Assembly: GCA_947496465.1 (NCBI GenBank)
Contig: CANMCX010000023.1
Span: forward strand, 1 to 46,950
Reading direction: 5' to 3'
Length of the DNA: 46,950 nucleotides
DNA from: Marinifilum_A sediminis
GTDB taxonomy: Bacteria; Bacteroidota; Bacteroidia; Bacteroidales; Marinifilaceae
The notes under the pieces: model-generated
What the model saw: the letters and a program-made list of their open reading frames with translations, nothing else
What the model was told of the DNA's origin: nothing
Database searches by the model: none
Made by a program: the position numbers and the translations under genes
Shown here: positions 15,178 through 24,219 of the stretch, piece after piece
Layout of the letters: each line of letters opens with the position of its first letter
Numbering within the stretch: position 1 is the stretch's first letter

Positions 15178-16764
15178 TTATTGATAGGAGTAAATTTCGA
15201 AAGTTACTCGCCTGTTATTCGCTCTACTTTTATTGTCTTTATTTTCCACAATAGGAAGTCTCTCGCCATGAGGAACGATAATTACACGATTATCAGGAAC
15301 ACCATTTAAAATCAAATAGTTTTTAACGGTAAGCAATCGTTTATAAGCCAGTTCTACATTCGAACGATCCGATCCTATATCATCGGTATGTCCGTGCATT
15401 TTAAGGATGTAAGAATTATTATCAACCATCATTTTAATCACAGTCACCAGCTTTCTTCTGGAGTATTCCGTTAACTGATATTTTCCAAAGGCGAAATAGA
15501 CATTTTCCAATCTTTCTTCCATTTCAATTCGCTCTTCTTTTTGCTCTGGACAGCCATTGTTAATTCTGCTTCCCGGAGTCTCAGGACAGAAATCTTCACT
15601 ATCAACTATGCCATCATCATCAGAATCAACTGGACAACCATGTTCGTCTACTATATAAAATGGCGGGGTTGAAGGACATTGATCCACTTCATCTGGAATA
15701 CCATCTCTATCTTCATCGGATTGCTTGTCGCTTTTTTCCATTTGCTCCAACTCATGACGTAAACGATCAATTTTCTTATACTTTTCAGCAAGAAGAGTTT
15801 TTAGTGTACTTACATCGTTATCAAGAATTCGTTCTGGTTCTTTTTTAGCTTTTCTTTTTAATCTATATCCGATAAGAAATTCATGATTATTGGAAGCATA
15901 GCGCCCAGTTTTTTGAATTCCAATATCATATGCATATCCCATTGTGAAATTTTTCAAGACTTGAACGCCAATGTTAAGACCAATTGAATATTCATCGCGA
16001 TAATTAAGAGCAAACCATCCTTTATTGGCTAATTCAGCAATTAAATTCACATCATATTGTACTGGAGAACTATCGGCATAACGCAACATTACATAGGGTG
16101 TAATGCTTAGATCTTTCACTCTTTGAATTGGAATTTTATATCCGCCGGTTAGCATGGCATGACGAACCAATTCGTAAGAAGATTCGTTTTCATTTTCACT
16201 ACCATCAACCGAGTTGTTGAGTAATTGAGGTATGGTAAGACCAACAACAATGTTTTTATGGGTGTAATAAAGACCCATATTCGCCATAAATTCCGTGTTC
16301 TTGTAATTTGTATTAATCAGGTAAGGATCGTTAGGATTTGCTCTTACATCGTTCATATTTACCCTAAAATCGGATATACCTGCAGAGATCCCCAATCGCA
16401 AATAGTGATCGGTTGAAATTTTTAATCGATAAGCATAACTTAATGTTGCCTGAGTATTGTTAAAAATACCAACATCATCATTGGTAAGGTTAAATCCAGC
16501 TCCGTACTTTCCCTCTTTTAATTCGGCATCAGCGGTGAATAAGTGTGTTACCTGTCCGCCATCAAAACCAGAAAATTTTTGATTTCGTAGTAAATAGGCG
16601 TTAAATAAACCATTTGCCCCAGCTGCAGAAGGATTGTAAAAAGTTGGATTGATATAATATTGATCGAGCAATGGAACTTGTTGAGCCTTGCTTGACTTTA
16701 GATTAAGTCCAAGGAACAGTATCAAATAGATGAAAATGTATTTAGTGGTGTAGATTTTTTTCAT
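15178..16764 (-). CDS. PorP/SprF family protein fused to OmpA C-terminal domain
   Basis: A 528-residue outer-membrane protein. After a signal peptide (residues 1-27) comes a PorP/SprF barrel (about 30-310) opening with DQYYINPTFYNPSAAG. Then come a coiled basic linker, two thrombospondin type 3 calcium-binding repeats (DRDGIPDEVDQCP, DDDGIVDSEDFCP, about 350-400), and an OmpA-like peptidoglycan-binding domain (HGHTDDIGSDRSN ... NRRVTFEIY). PorP/SprF proteins are T9SS partners, typically encoded next to proteins with type B sorting domains, exactly as here. It lies 14 bases downstream of the 1306-residue T9SS substrate, so it probably anchors that protein at the surface and links it to peptidoglycan. 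Confidence 0.93.
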   Translation of the reverse strand: MKKIYTTKYIFIYLILFLGLNLKSSKAQQVPLLDQYYINPTFYNPSAAGANGLFNAYLLRNQKFSGFDGGQVTHLFTADAELKEGKYGAGFNLTNDDVGIFNNTQATLSYAYRLKISTDHYLRLGISAGISDFRVNMNDVRANPNDPYLINTNYKNTEFMANMGLYYTHKNIVVGLTIPQLLNNSVDGSENENESSYELVRHAMLTGGYKIPIQRVKDLSITPYVMLRYADSSPVQYDVNLIAELANKGWFALNYRDEYSIGLNIGVQVLKNFTMGYAYDIGIQKTGRYASNNHEFLIGYRLKRKAKKEPERILDNDVSTLKTLLAEKYKKIDRLRHELEQMEKSDKQSDEDRDGIPDEVDQCPSTPPFYIVDEHGCPVDSDDDGIVDSEDFCPETPGSRINNGCPEQKEERIEMEERLENVYFAFGKYQLTEYSRRKLVTVIKMMVDNNSYILKMHGHTDDIGSDRSNVELAYKRLLTVKNYLILNGVPDNRVIIVPHGERLPIVENKDNKSRANNRRVTFEIYSYQ

Positions 16765-16778
16765 TCAGTAGGGGATTA

Positions 16779-19700
16779 TTAGTTGCCTAAAATTGATAAA
16801 CTTCCTTTAATCGGTTTGATCTCTTCCGATTCAAATTCAATTAGGTAGTAATAGGCTCCGTTTGGTAATATTGAGCCATTGAACGTTCCTTTCCAGTCGT
16901 TCTGATAAGATTTTGAATGGTAAATTTCTTGTCCGTAGATATTGAAAATATAGACCTCAGGATTACCAAGTTCAGAATCGTAATGAAGAATCCATTCATC
17001 ATTATATCCATCTCCATTTGGAGTTAAGGCATTGTTCACAATTACCTGAAGTTCTTCGTTGATACTGATATCAACTAATTGTCCAGCATCTGATGATCTG
17101 CAAGCATTTCCATCAACAACTAATACCTGATAAGTACCAGCCTCAAGTCCGCTTAGTTCCAAAACACGATTATCGCTGGTAATGGTTTCTCCAGGACTAA
17201 TGATATATGTATAAGGAGCAATTCCTTCAGAAACTGATATGACCAGGTTACCATCGTATCCAGATTGTACTTCGCTTGTTAAGATTTGAAGTTTAGGATT
17301 GGACTGTAAAGTGTAATCAGGTTGAGCAACTACAAGTTCTTCTTTACAATTTCCGACTGTAATTTGAAGATTTGAATTTTCATTAGGAGTAACATTCTCA
17401 AATACTACAGGACTTCCATCAGAAGTTAGTTCAGAAAGAAATTCATTACCATTTTGTAGTGTATACCTTATTCCATTTATTGTATTCGGAATTTCGATAT
17501 CGATGGATTCACCTTCACAAATTTCGCCAGGAGTTGCAAAACTTTCTACCGAAAAAAGAGCCAAATCAGGTATGAAAATAAATTTAGAATGATCTAATAA
17601 AACAGGAGTTGTACATACAGCTTCGTGTGCATAAACTGAATAAGTTTTGCTATCGTTAGGATATTGCGATGGGAATTTGATTGTCGTTCCATCGCCAACA
17701 ATGTTTGATTCTATAATGTTAGTGCCATCATACAATTGATAAAAAATATCTGTTTCACTATTCTCTATTGACAATACAATCTCTTCACCAGCACAAATTG
17801 TATCACTGTCGCTAAGTAATACTTTATCTGTCTCTGGTTGATGATGAACTTCAACATCAACTGTATATCTAATATCAATTGGATCCAAACAGCGTTCTCC
17901 CATAGCTTCAATTCTATAGGTTGTAGATACTGTTGGTATGGTTGGATCAAAGTTAATTTCCACATTTGTACCAGTTAATGGTGTCCCAATTGGCGTATCT
18001 CCTTCAAGCAATTGATAGCTAACTCTAGTGTCAGTAGGAGTTAATGAAATGATAACTTCTTCACCCTCGCAAACTGTATGTTTGTCTATTGTTGGATGCA
18101 AATGAGTTTCAGGTTGTAATCCCACATCTACACGAACCGTTTCGGATAAATTAACACTGGTTCCACATATTTCGTTAGTAGCAATTACCTGGTAAGTAAC
18201 TGATCGGAAAGGAGAAAACTCTGGAAAAGAAAAAGCTGATCCGGTACCGGCTATAGGGTCAGCTTCCAAATAAGTTCCATCGAACAATTGGTAGTTTACT
18301 CCAATTTCGCTGGTGTCGATTGATATAATTGTATTCTCACCAACACAAATTTCTGGTTCTGAAATTCTAACCTTAAAGTCCGGATCAGGTAATGGAATAA
18401 CAGCTAAATCGATTTTATTTTTAAGATCGACTCTTCCGTTACATCCTGGCATTGTGGTTTCAACAATATATGTTGTAGTGATATTAGGTGAAACTGAAGT
18501 GAAATTGATTGTTCCACCATTACCAATTGCAGAACTTATTTCAGTTCCGTTGTTATCTTTCAACCAATAATCCAATCCATTTTCAGAATTTTCAACGGAT
18601 ATGATCACAGGAACATTTAAGCTTTCACAAATTTGAGGTTCACTTGCCAATACATTTAAATCTAATTTTGGTCCGGGATTTACAGTTATGCTAACCGAGT
18701 TTGGATACAAAACAGAACTGGCACAATTCAAACTTCGAGCTTGAACTTGTAGGTTCTGACTACGATGAGGTTTGATAAAAATACTCATGTCAGTGCCATT
18801 TCCTTCCGAAGATCCTAGGATGCCATCTAAACTTCCAAACACCTCATAAATAATTCCAGTTTCACTACTATTAATCGTAAACGCACTTATTTCTCCTTCA
18901 CAAATTGTACTAGGGTTTAAAGTAAGGCTAACTGTAGGTTTAGGTTGTGGATTTACAATTACATCAGCTTGATTTGTTATTTGATATGAGTTTTGACATT
19001 CGGTTTTAATAGCATCAACAAAATAGCTTGTATTGTTTGTTGGAGTTTGATCTGGAAAAGTTATAGCACCACCGTTTCCGACAATTGGCGTTCCTATTGG
19101 TCCAGTTGCATCTTTCAATTGATAGTTTACTCCAGCTTCGGAGTTTTCAATTCCTATTACTGTTATTTCACCATCGCATATTTCGGCAGGAGTAGCTGTT
19201 AATACTAAATTCAGATTTGGCAAATCGGAAACTGTGATATCTGATTTTAAGTTTAATGTACTTATAGTAGAACATACACTTTTGCTTGCATGAACTTCGT
19301 AGATTGTATTTGTAGTTGGATCTACAATAAATTCAAGATTTCCACCAGTTCCAACTATTGCCGATCCAATATTCGAAGTCCCATCCGACAGTTGGTAAGT
19401 CACATCAGTTTCCGATAATTCAACAAATATAGATATGCTTTCACCAGAACAAATATCAGCATTAGTAGGAGTTAGGTTCAAATCAACATCTGGCTGTTCA
19501 TAAACTGTAAGGCTTACTGTATTGTCAAGATCTTTAGCTGCAGAGCAGGATGTTGAAGAGATTTTAACAGAATAAGTTGTCGTAACAATTGGGCTTACCT
19601 GTGGAAATGAAATTGAATTTCCATCCCCAACTATTGGAGCTCCAACCGGATTGGTTCCATCTGTTAATTGATACTCAACACCAGTTTCCGACTCATCAAG

Positions 19701-20699
19701 ACTAACAAGTGCAGATTCACCAATACACAATTCAGTTTTATCGATTGAAAGATTAATATCTTTTCTAGGCTCTGTACCTACTGTTACCATTACCTTTTGG
19801 TCGAGATTGTAATAACTCAAACAACTGGCTTTAAAAGCTCTTAGGGTATACAACTCTGTGGATGTAGGATTTAGAGTAAAGTTGAGAGTGCCGCCGGTAC
19901 CAGAAACTGGTCCAGCCACATAGCTTGAACCATCAAAAACTTCATAATCTACGCCTACCTGAGATGCATCAACACTTATAATTATTTCTTCTCCAGGACA
20001 TATTTGTAAGTGATTGGCACTAACTGCAAGATCAGTTTTAGGGGCTGCAGCTACATTAATTAGCGCACTGTTGGTTAGTTGTATTTTATCGGAGCAATTG
20101 TTACCACTTACATAAATTCGATAGGTTGTATTGCTAATAGGAAAAACCTGAGGAAACTGGATAGTTCCACCGTTTCCAGCTCTTGCGGGAGGGAAATCAT
20201 CCGGACCATTGTTTAAAAGATAATCAAAGCCAGTTTGAGTGTTATCTATAGAAATAATGCTTCCTTCTCCTTTACAAATCATATTTTCTGATGAATTGAC
20301 AGGAATAGTAAGATTAGGACCTGGAAGGACTGTTACCTCTGTTGTTTCGGTTAAATCAACGGTTTCAAATGTAGTTGTGTTGGTTGCAGTTATACTATAG
20401 GTAGCTGTTGCCGAAGGTGTTAATTCAAAATGAATTTGAGTGCCGGTTCCATTTATTGGACTGCCTGTATTTGTTCCATTTGATTTAAGTTGATATTCGA
20501 CTCCAGTTTCGCTGGTAGCCAAAAAAATACTAATGCTTTCACCTTCGCAGATGCTAGTTTTATCAACATTAATGTCAATTGAATTATCTGGAACAGCTGC
20601 TCCAGGCACCAACAAAGTGTTTGCTTGAGCAACGAAAGTGATAATTAGTGTTGCGGAAAGAAGAAGTATTTTTTGAAAGTAGGGGTAAAATTTCTTCAT
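16779..20699 (-). CDS. giant surface protein with T9SS type B sorting domain
   Basis: A 1306-residue secreted protein with a signal peptide ending near residue 26. It has twelve similar beta-sandwich modules of about 80-95 residues, each opening with an I-C-x-G-E motif (for example SICEGESISI, QICPGEEIII, ELCIGESALV) and closing with a T-Y-x-V-x-A strand and a second cysteine. The two cysteines per module probably form a disulfide. The C-terminal region has the type B sorting (gliding-motility-associated) signature: ALTPNGDGYNDEW, VYIFNIYGQ and LPNGAYYYLIE. It is the first gene of a two-gene operon with PorP/SprF-OmpA. Both start codons are preceded by the same CTACTGA. Likely a cell-surface adhesin or filament. 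Confidence 0.92.
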   Translation of the reverse strand: MKKFYPYFQKILLLSATLIITFVAQANTLLVPGAAVPDNSIDINVDKTSICEGESISIFLATSETGVEYQLKSNGTNTGSPINGTGTQIHFELTPSATATYSITATNTTTFETVDLTETTEVTVLPGPNLTIPVNSSENMICKGEGSIISIDNTQTGFDYLLNNGPDDFPPARAGNGGTIQFPQVFPISNTTYRIYVSGNNCSDKIQLTNSALINVAAAPKTDLAVSANHLQICPGEEIIISVDASQVGVDYEVFDGSSYVAGPVSGTGGTLNFTLNPTSTELYTLRAFKASCLSYYNLDQKVMVTVGTEPRKDINLSIDKTELCIGESALVSLDESETGVEYQLTDGTNPVGAPIVGDGNSISFPQVSPIVTTTYSVKISSTSCSAAKDLDNTVSLTVYEQPDVDLNLTPTNADICSGESISIFVELSETDVTYQLSDGTSNIGSAIVGTGGNLEFIVDPTTNTIYEVHASKSVCSTISTLNLKSDITVSDLPNLNLVLTATPAEICDGEITVIGIENSEAGVNYQLKDATGPIGTPIVGNGGAITFPDQTPTNNTSYFVDAIKTECQNSYQITNQADVIVNPQPKPTVSLTLNPSTICEGEISAFTINSSETGIIYEVFGSLDGILGSSEGNGTDMSIFIKPHRSQNLQVQARSLNCASSVLYPNSVSITVNPGPKLDLNVLASEPQICESLNVPVIISVENSENGLDYWLKDNNGTEISSAIGNGGTINFTSVSPNITTTYIVETTMPGCNGRVDLKNKIDLAVIPLPDPDFKVRISEPEICVGENTIISIDTSEIGVNYQLFDGTYLEADPIAGTGSAFSFPEFSPFRSVTYQVIATNEICGTSVNLSETVRVDVGLQPETHLHPTIDKHTVCEGEEVIISLTPTDTRVSYQLLEGDTPIGTPLTGTNVEINFDPTIPTVSTTYRIEAMGERCLDPIDIRYTVDVEVHHQPETDKVLLSDSDTICAGEEIVLSIENSETDIFYQLYDGTNIIESNIVGDGTTIKFPSQYPNDSKTYSVYAHEAVCTTPVLLDHSKFIFIPDLALFSVESFATPGEICEGESIDIEIPNTINGIRYTLQNGNEFLSELTSDGSPVVFENVTPNENSNLQITVGNCKEELVVAQPDYTLQSNPKLQILTSEVQSGYDGNLVISVSEGIAPYTYIISPGETITSDNRVLELSGLEAGTYQVLVVDGNACRSSDAGQLVDISINEELQVIVNNALTPNGDGYNDEWILHYDSELGNPEVYIFNIYGQEIYHSKSYQNDWKGTFNGSILPNGAYYYLIEFESEEIKPIKGSLSILGN

Positions 20700-21076
20700 T
20701 CAGTAGATTTAAGAGGTTATTTAGTGCGTTTAATTACTTGATCTTGATTGGTTTCTGTTTGTCTTAATGGTGCTCTGTTAATAATCAATAAATTGTATGA
20801 AATGTTTATACAAGATATTTGCAATTTTGTTTCAAAGTCTCATGATTATTAGCATAACAAGAAGATGAAACAATCAAATCTTTACATTTAATAAATTTAT
20901 TTGTAGAATAGCATTAACTCTATTTATATCTCAATATGGATATGGTTTAAAAATAGTTAAATTTTTGATTAAACCTCATAAAATCAGGATAAAGCTAATG
21001 TAAAATAGTGTCAATTGATTATGGTAAATTTAAAGGATTCGATATGAATTTGCGGCTAACTCCCAATATATTTTTA
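20700..21076. other. intergenic region between divergent operons
   Basis: About 380 AT-rich bases between the T9SS substrate gene (minus) and the deaminase gene (plus). I see no ORF and no strong hairpin. The deaminase -7 box closes the region. No clear CAAAnnTA for the minus-strand operon was found. Confidence 0.5.
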
Positions 21077-21084
21077 TACATTTG
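21077..21084 (+). promoter_or_regulatory. candidate -7 box for the deaminase-protease operon
   Basis: TACATTTG fits TAnnTTTG. It overlaps the upstream TTG (21082) that could otherwise be a start, which supports the ATG at 21112. Confidence 0.5.
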
Positions 21085-21111
21085 TTTGAACCACTTAAAT
21101 GGAGTAGTAAT

Positions 21112-21558
21112 ATGCAGAATACTGAAATTGTGAAGTTGAAAGGTAAGCAGGATAATTTAGACAGAAGATATTTGAGAATGGCTTCGGTTTGGGCTGAAAA
21201 TTCTTATTGTAAAAGACGACAAGTTGGTGCTTTGATTGTAAAAGACAAAATGATCATATCAGATGGGTACAATGGAACTCCATCGGGCTTCGAAAATGTG
21301 TGCGAAGATGAAAACTTTACGACCAAACCTTACGTACTACATGCAGAAGCCAATGCTATAACCAAAGTTGCTAAATCTAGTAATAGTAGCGATAATGCTA
21401 CCTTGTATGTTACAGCCTCCCCATGTATTGAGTGTGCAAAATTAATTATACAAGCCGGAATTGTTCGGGTTGTATTTTCCGAAGAGTATCACAGTTCCGA
21501 CGGAAAAGACTTGCTTGAACGAGCAGGTATTGAAATGAAATATATCAGTTTAAAATAA
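21112..21558 (+). CDS. dCMP/deoxycytidylate deaminase family protein
   Basis: A 148-residue zinc-dependent cytidine deaminase fold protein. The zinc and catalytic motifs are HAEANA (His and Glu) and SPCIEC (two zinc-binding cysteines), preceded by GYNGTPSGF and the basic KRRQVGALIV strand typical of ComE operon protein 2-like dCMP deaminases. It converts dCMP to dUMP and so feeds dTMP synthesis. The ATG at 21112 has GGAG 8 bases upstream and follows the -7 box. It lies 5 bases ahead of the S41 protease gene, so the two are co-transcribed. The physical coupling of these two genes is common in this phylum; the reason is unknown. Confidence 0.93.
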   Translation: MQNTEIVKLKGKQDNLDRRYLRMASVWAENSYCKRRQVGALIVKDKMIISDGYNGTPSGFENVCEDENFTTKPYVLHAEANAITKVAKSSNSSDNATLYVTASPCIECAKLIIQAGIVRVVFSEEYHSSDGKDLLERAGIEMKYISLK

Positions 21559-21563
21559 AATTC

Positions 21564-23168
21564 ATGGAATACAATAATAAAAAGAATGCCATTCTATTGC
21601 CTGTTTTACTGGCATGTGCGATAGTATTAGGTATGTTTTTGAATTCCTTTTTTCAGAAGGGAAGTAGTGGGGAATCAACCATTTTTCAATTGCCAACGGC
21701 TAGTAACAAATTAGACATTGTTTTGGATATGGTTGAGGAAGATTATGTTGATACAGTTAGTTCGGATCGATTGGTTGAAGAAGCTATTCCCGCCTTACTT
21801 AAGGATCTTGATCCACACACCGTTTATATTCCAGCAAAGGATTTACAACGAGTAAATGATGATTTAAAAGGAAATTTTGGTGGAATTGGTGTACAGTTTG
21901 TGCGCTATCAGGACACGGTTGCCATTGTTAGAGTAATTCCTGGTGGTCCATCTGAGATTGCAGGAATAAAAGCTGGCGATAGAATTGTTAGCGTGAACGA
22001 TTCTTTAATTGCAGGGAAAAAATTAAGCGATAACAATATTATTAGCCGATTAAAAGGACCCAAAGGTACTCCTGTAAAAGTTGGTATATATCGTCGTAGC
22101 TCGAATGAGAATTTGGATATGGAATTGTTAAGAGGTTCTATTCCGGTTCCAAGTGTTGATGTTGCTTATATGTTGAATGATTCGATTGGATACATTAAAG
22201 TGAGTCGTTTTGCAGCAACCACTTATTTCGAATTTTCTGAAGGATTGCAAAAGTTACACAACGAAGGAGTTCAGAAATTAATAGTTGACTTACGTGGAAA
22301 TACTGGAGGTTATCTTGGCGAAGCTACGAATATGATTAATGAATTTTTGTCTAAAGGCAAGATGATCGTTTACACCCAGGGAAAAGCTCAACCAAAAACT
22401 GATTACATGTCAACAGGTAACGGGCAATATCAGGATTTACCTATTATGGTTTTAATTGATGAGGCTTCGGCTTCAGCAAGTGAAATTTTTGCAGGTGCTA
22501 TTCAGGATAATGACCGAGGAAAAATTGTTGGTCGCCGTTCCTTTGGTAAAGGATTGGTGCAGGAACAGCGCAGATTGCCAGATGGTTCTGCATTGCGATT
22601 AACCGTTGCACGTTACTACACTCCAACTGGTCGATGCATTCAAAAGCCATATAATAATGGAAAAGAAGAATATTATAATGATATCAATCACCGATTTTTA
22701 AATGGAGAATTCCAGAAAAAAGATTCCATTCATTTTAACGATTCGCTGAAGTTTACAACACCAGGTGGAAATGTTGTTTACGGAGGAGGTGGTATCATGC
22801 CTGATGTCTTTATTCCTGTTGATACTTCGGGATACTCAAACTATTTTAGAGATCTTAGAACCAAAGGGATTATTTACCAGTATGCTTTTGCTTTTGTAGA
22901 TAAGAATAGAGAGGAGATGTTGAATCTTAAAACACATACAGAGGTTTTATCTTACCTTAAGAACAAGAATATTATTAGTAAGCTAGTTGCTTTCGCTGAT
23001 AAAAAAGGGGTTAAGCCCGATTCGAAAGGATTGCGTCAATCGCGTAAAGTAATCGAAACTCAACTGAAAGCATATATTGCCAGAGATATAATAGATGATA
23101 TAGGATTTTATCCAATAATTAAAGAATTGGATAAAACATTACTTGAAGCGGAACAGATGTTTAATTAA
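21564..23168 (+). CDS. S41 family C-terminal processing peptidase (CtpA/Prc-like)
   Basis: A 534-residue protease with an N-terminal transmembrane anchor (about residues 9-29), a PDZ domain (GIGVQFV ... AGIKAGDRI, about 95-175) and the S41 catalytic domain. The nucleophilic serine is in DEASASASEIFAGAI, and the general-base lysine is in RRSFGKGLVQ. The C-terminal helical tail is of usual family length. It cleaves periplasmic proteins near their C-termini. It is co-transcribed with the dCMP deaminase gene and ends in the hairpin at 23193-23221. Confidence 0.93.
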   Translation: MEYNNKKNAILLPVLLACAIVLGMFLNSFFQKGSSGESTIFQLPTASNKLDIVLDMVEEDYVDTVSSDRLVEEAIPALLKDLDPHTVYIPAKDLQRVNDDLKGNFGGIGVQFVRYQDTVAIVRVIPGGPSEIAGIKAGDRIVSVNDSLIAGKKLSDNNIISRLKGPKGTPVKVGIYRRSSNENLDMELLRGSIPVPSVDVAYMLNDSIGYIKVSRFAATTYFEFSEGLQKLHNEGVQKLIVDLRGNTGGYLGEATNMINEFLSKGKMIVYTQGKAQPKTDYMSTGNGQYQDLPIMVLIDEASASASEIFAGAIQDNDRGKIVGRRSFGKGLVQEQRRLPDGSALRLTVARYYTPTGRCIQKPYNNGKEEYYNDINHRFLNGEFQKKDSIHFNDSLKFTTPGGNVVYGGGGIMPDVFIPVDTSGYSNYFRDLRTKGIIYQYAFAFVDKNREEMLNLKTHTEVLSYLKNKNIISKLVAFADKKGVKPDSKGLRQSRKVIETQLKAYIARDIIDDIGFYPIIKELDKTLLEAEQMFN

Positions 23169-23192
23169 TAGCTTTTCGATAAAATAAATGAA

Positions 23193-23221
23193 GGACTCGC
23201 AAATTTGCGGGTCTTTTTTTT
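23193..23221 (+). terminator. terminator of the deaminase-protease operon
   Basis: GACTCGCA-aa-TTTGCGGGTC followed by TTTTTTTT. Confidence 0.8.
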
Positions 23222-23316
23222 GCTCTGAATTAAACCTTTTAAAACTAGAGCAGTCAAACTCCCGAAATCGATTTTAATAGCGCAATATATTAGTAAAGGA
23301 TTTAAAATTAGACATC

Positions 23317-24162
23317 ATGAAAAAAATAGCAATTATAGGAATGATATGCATGTTCTTTGTAGCAGGAACAACAAGTTTGTATGCACAGCAGGGACGCAAG
23401 GGTAGAAATATACAAAAATCTACTTTAACCGATGAGCAGAAGGAACAAATGAAAGAGGTTCGTATTAAGCATGCTTCCGAAACTAAAGATTTACGTAACG
23501 AGTTAAACGAGTTGCAAGCACGTCAGAAAACTCTGGTATCGGCGAATCACCCGAATAAAAAAGAGGTTTATGCCAATATCGATAAAATGAGTTCAATTAA
23601 AAAAGAATTGAATTTACAGAGAGTGGATATGCGATTGGAAATGCGTTCGATTCTAGATGAGGAACAGCTTTTAAGAGTTGGTAACGGATCAGGTTTTAAG
23701 CATGAAATGAAGAAAGGAAAACATGGACAAAAAGGAATGCGACAGGGCATAGGAAATGGAAAACGACATGCTGCCAATTGCAATAAGCAGTTTTGTGATG
23801 GAACTGGTGTTGGAGCTAAAGGCAAAGGGGCTAACATGCACAATCGTAACCTACTTGATTTAAGTGACGACCAAAAGGAGCAAATGAAAGATTTACGTAT
23901 TGCTCACATGAAGGACACCAAAAGCTTAAGAGATGAAGCTGAATTAATCAGACTAAAGCAAAAGCAAATGATGACATCTGAGAATCCTTCAATGTCTGAT
24001 TTGAAAACAAATGTGAATCGTTTGTCTGAGATTCAAAATCAGTTGGCAAAAAAGAGATTCGATAATCAGTTAGAGATTCGTAAAATATTAGATGAGGATC
24101 AGTTGGTACTTTTCTTAAACCGATCTGGTAAAGGGTTTAAACATGGACGCAGAGCGTTGTAG
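23317..24162 (+). CDS. periplasmic protein with two Spy/CpxP-like LTxxQ modules
   Basis: A 281-residue secreted protein; signal peptide ends near LYAQ (residue 24). Two homologous alpha-helical halves begin with LTDEQKEQMKEVRIKH (about 37) and LSDDQKEQMKDLRIAH (about 182). Each ends with an EIRxILDEDQL-type helix, the signature of Spy/CpxP periplasmic chaperones and metal-stress sensors. Between the halves is a Gly/Lys/His-rich linker with a cysteine pair (ANCNKQFCDG), which could bind metal. Family members are usually about 150 residues with one module, so this looks like an internal duplication. It is monocistronic. Likely an envelope-stress or metal-linked chaperone; exact role unknown. 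Confidence 0.7.
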   Translation: MKKIAIIGMICMFFVAGTTSLYAQQGRKGRNIQKSTLTDEQKEQMKEVRIKHASETKDLRNELNELQARQKTLVSANHPNKKEVYANIDKMSSIKKELNLQRVDMRLEMRSILDEEQLLRVGNGSGFKHEMKKGKHGQKGMRQGIGNGKRHAANCNKQFCDGTGVGAKGKGANMHNRNLLDLSDDQKEQMKDLRIAHMKDTKSLRDEAELIRLKQKQMMTSENPSMSDLKTNVNRLSEIQNQLAKKRFDNQLEIRKILDEDQLVLFLNRSGKGFKHGRRAL

Positions 24163-24186
24163 ATAATAGATTTGGATTTAATGATT

Positions 24187-24217
24187 AGAGGTTCCTGTAG
24201 ACAGGAACCTCTTTTTA
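24187..24217. terminator. terminator between convergent Spy-like and hemN genes
   Basis: GAGGTTCCTG-ta-GACAGGAACCTC followed by TTTTT on the plus strand. The reverse side is less T-rich. Confidence 0.75.
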
Positions 24218-24219
24218 AT

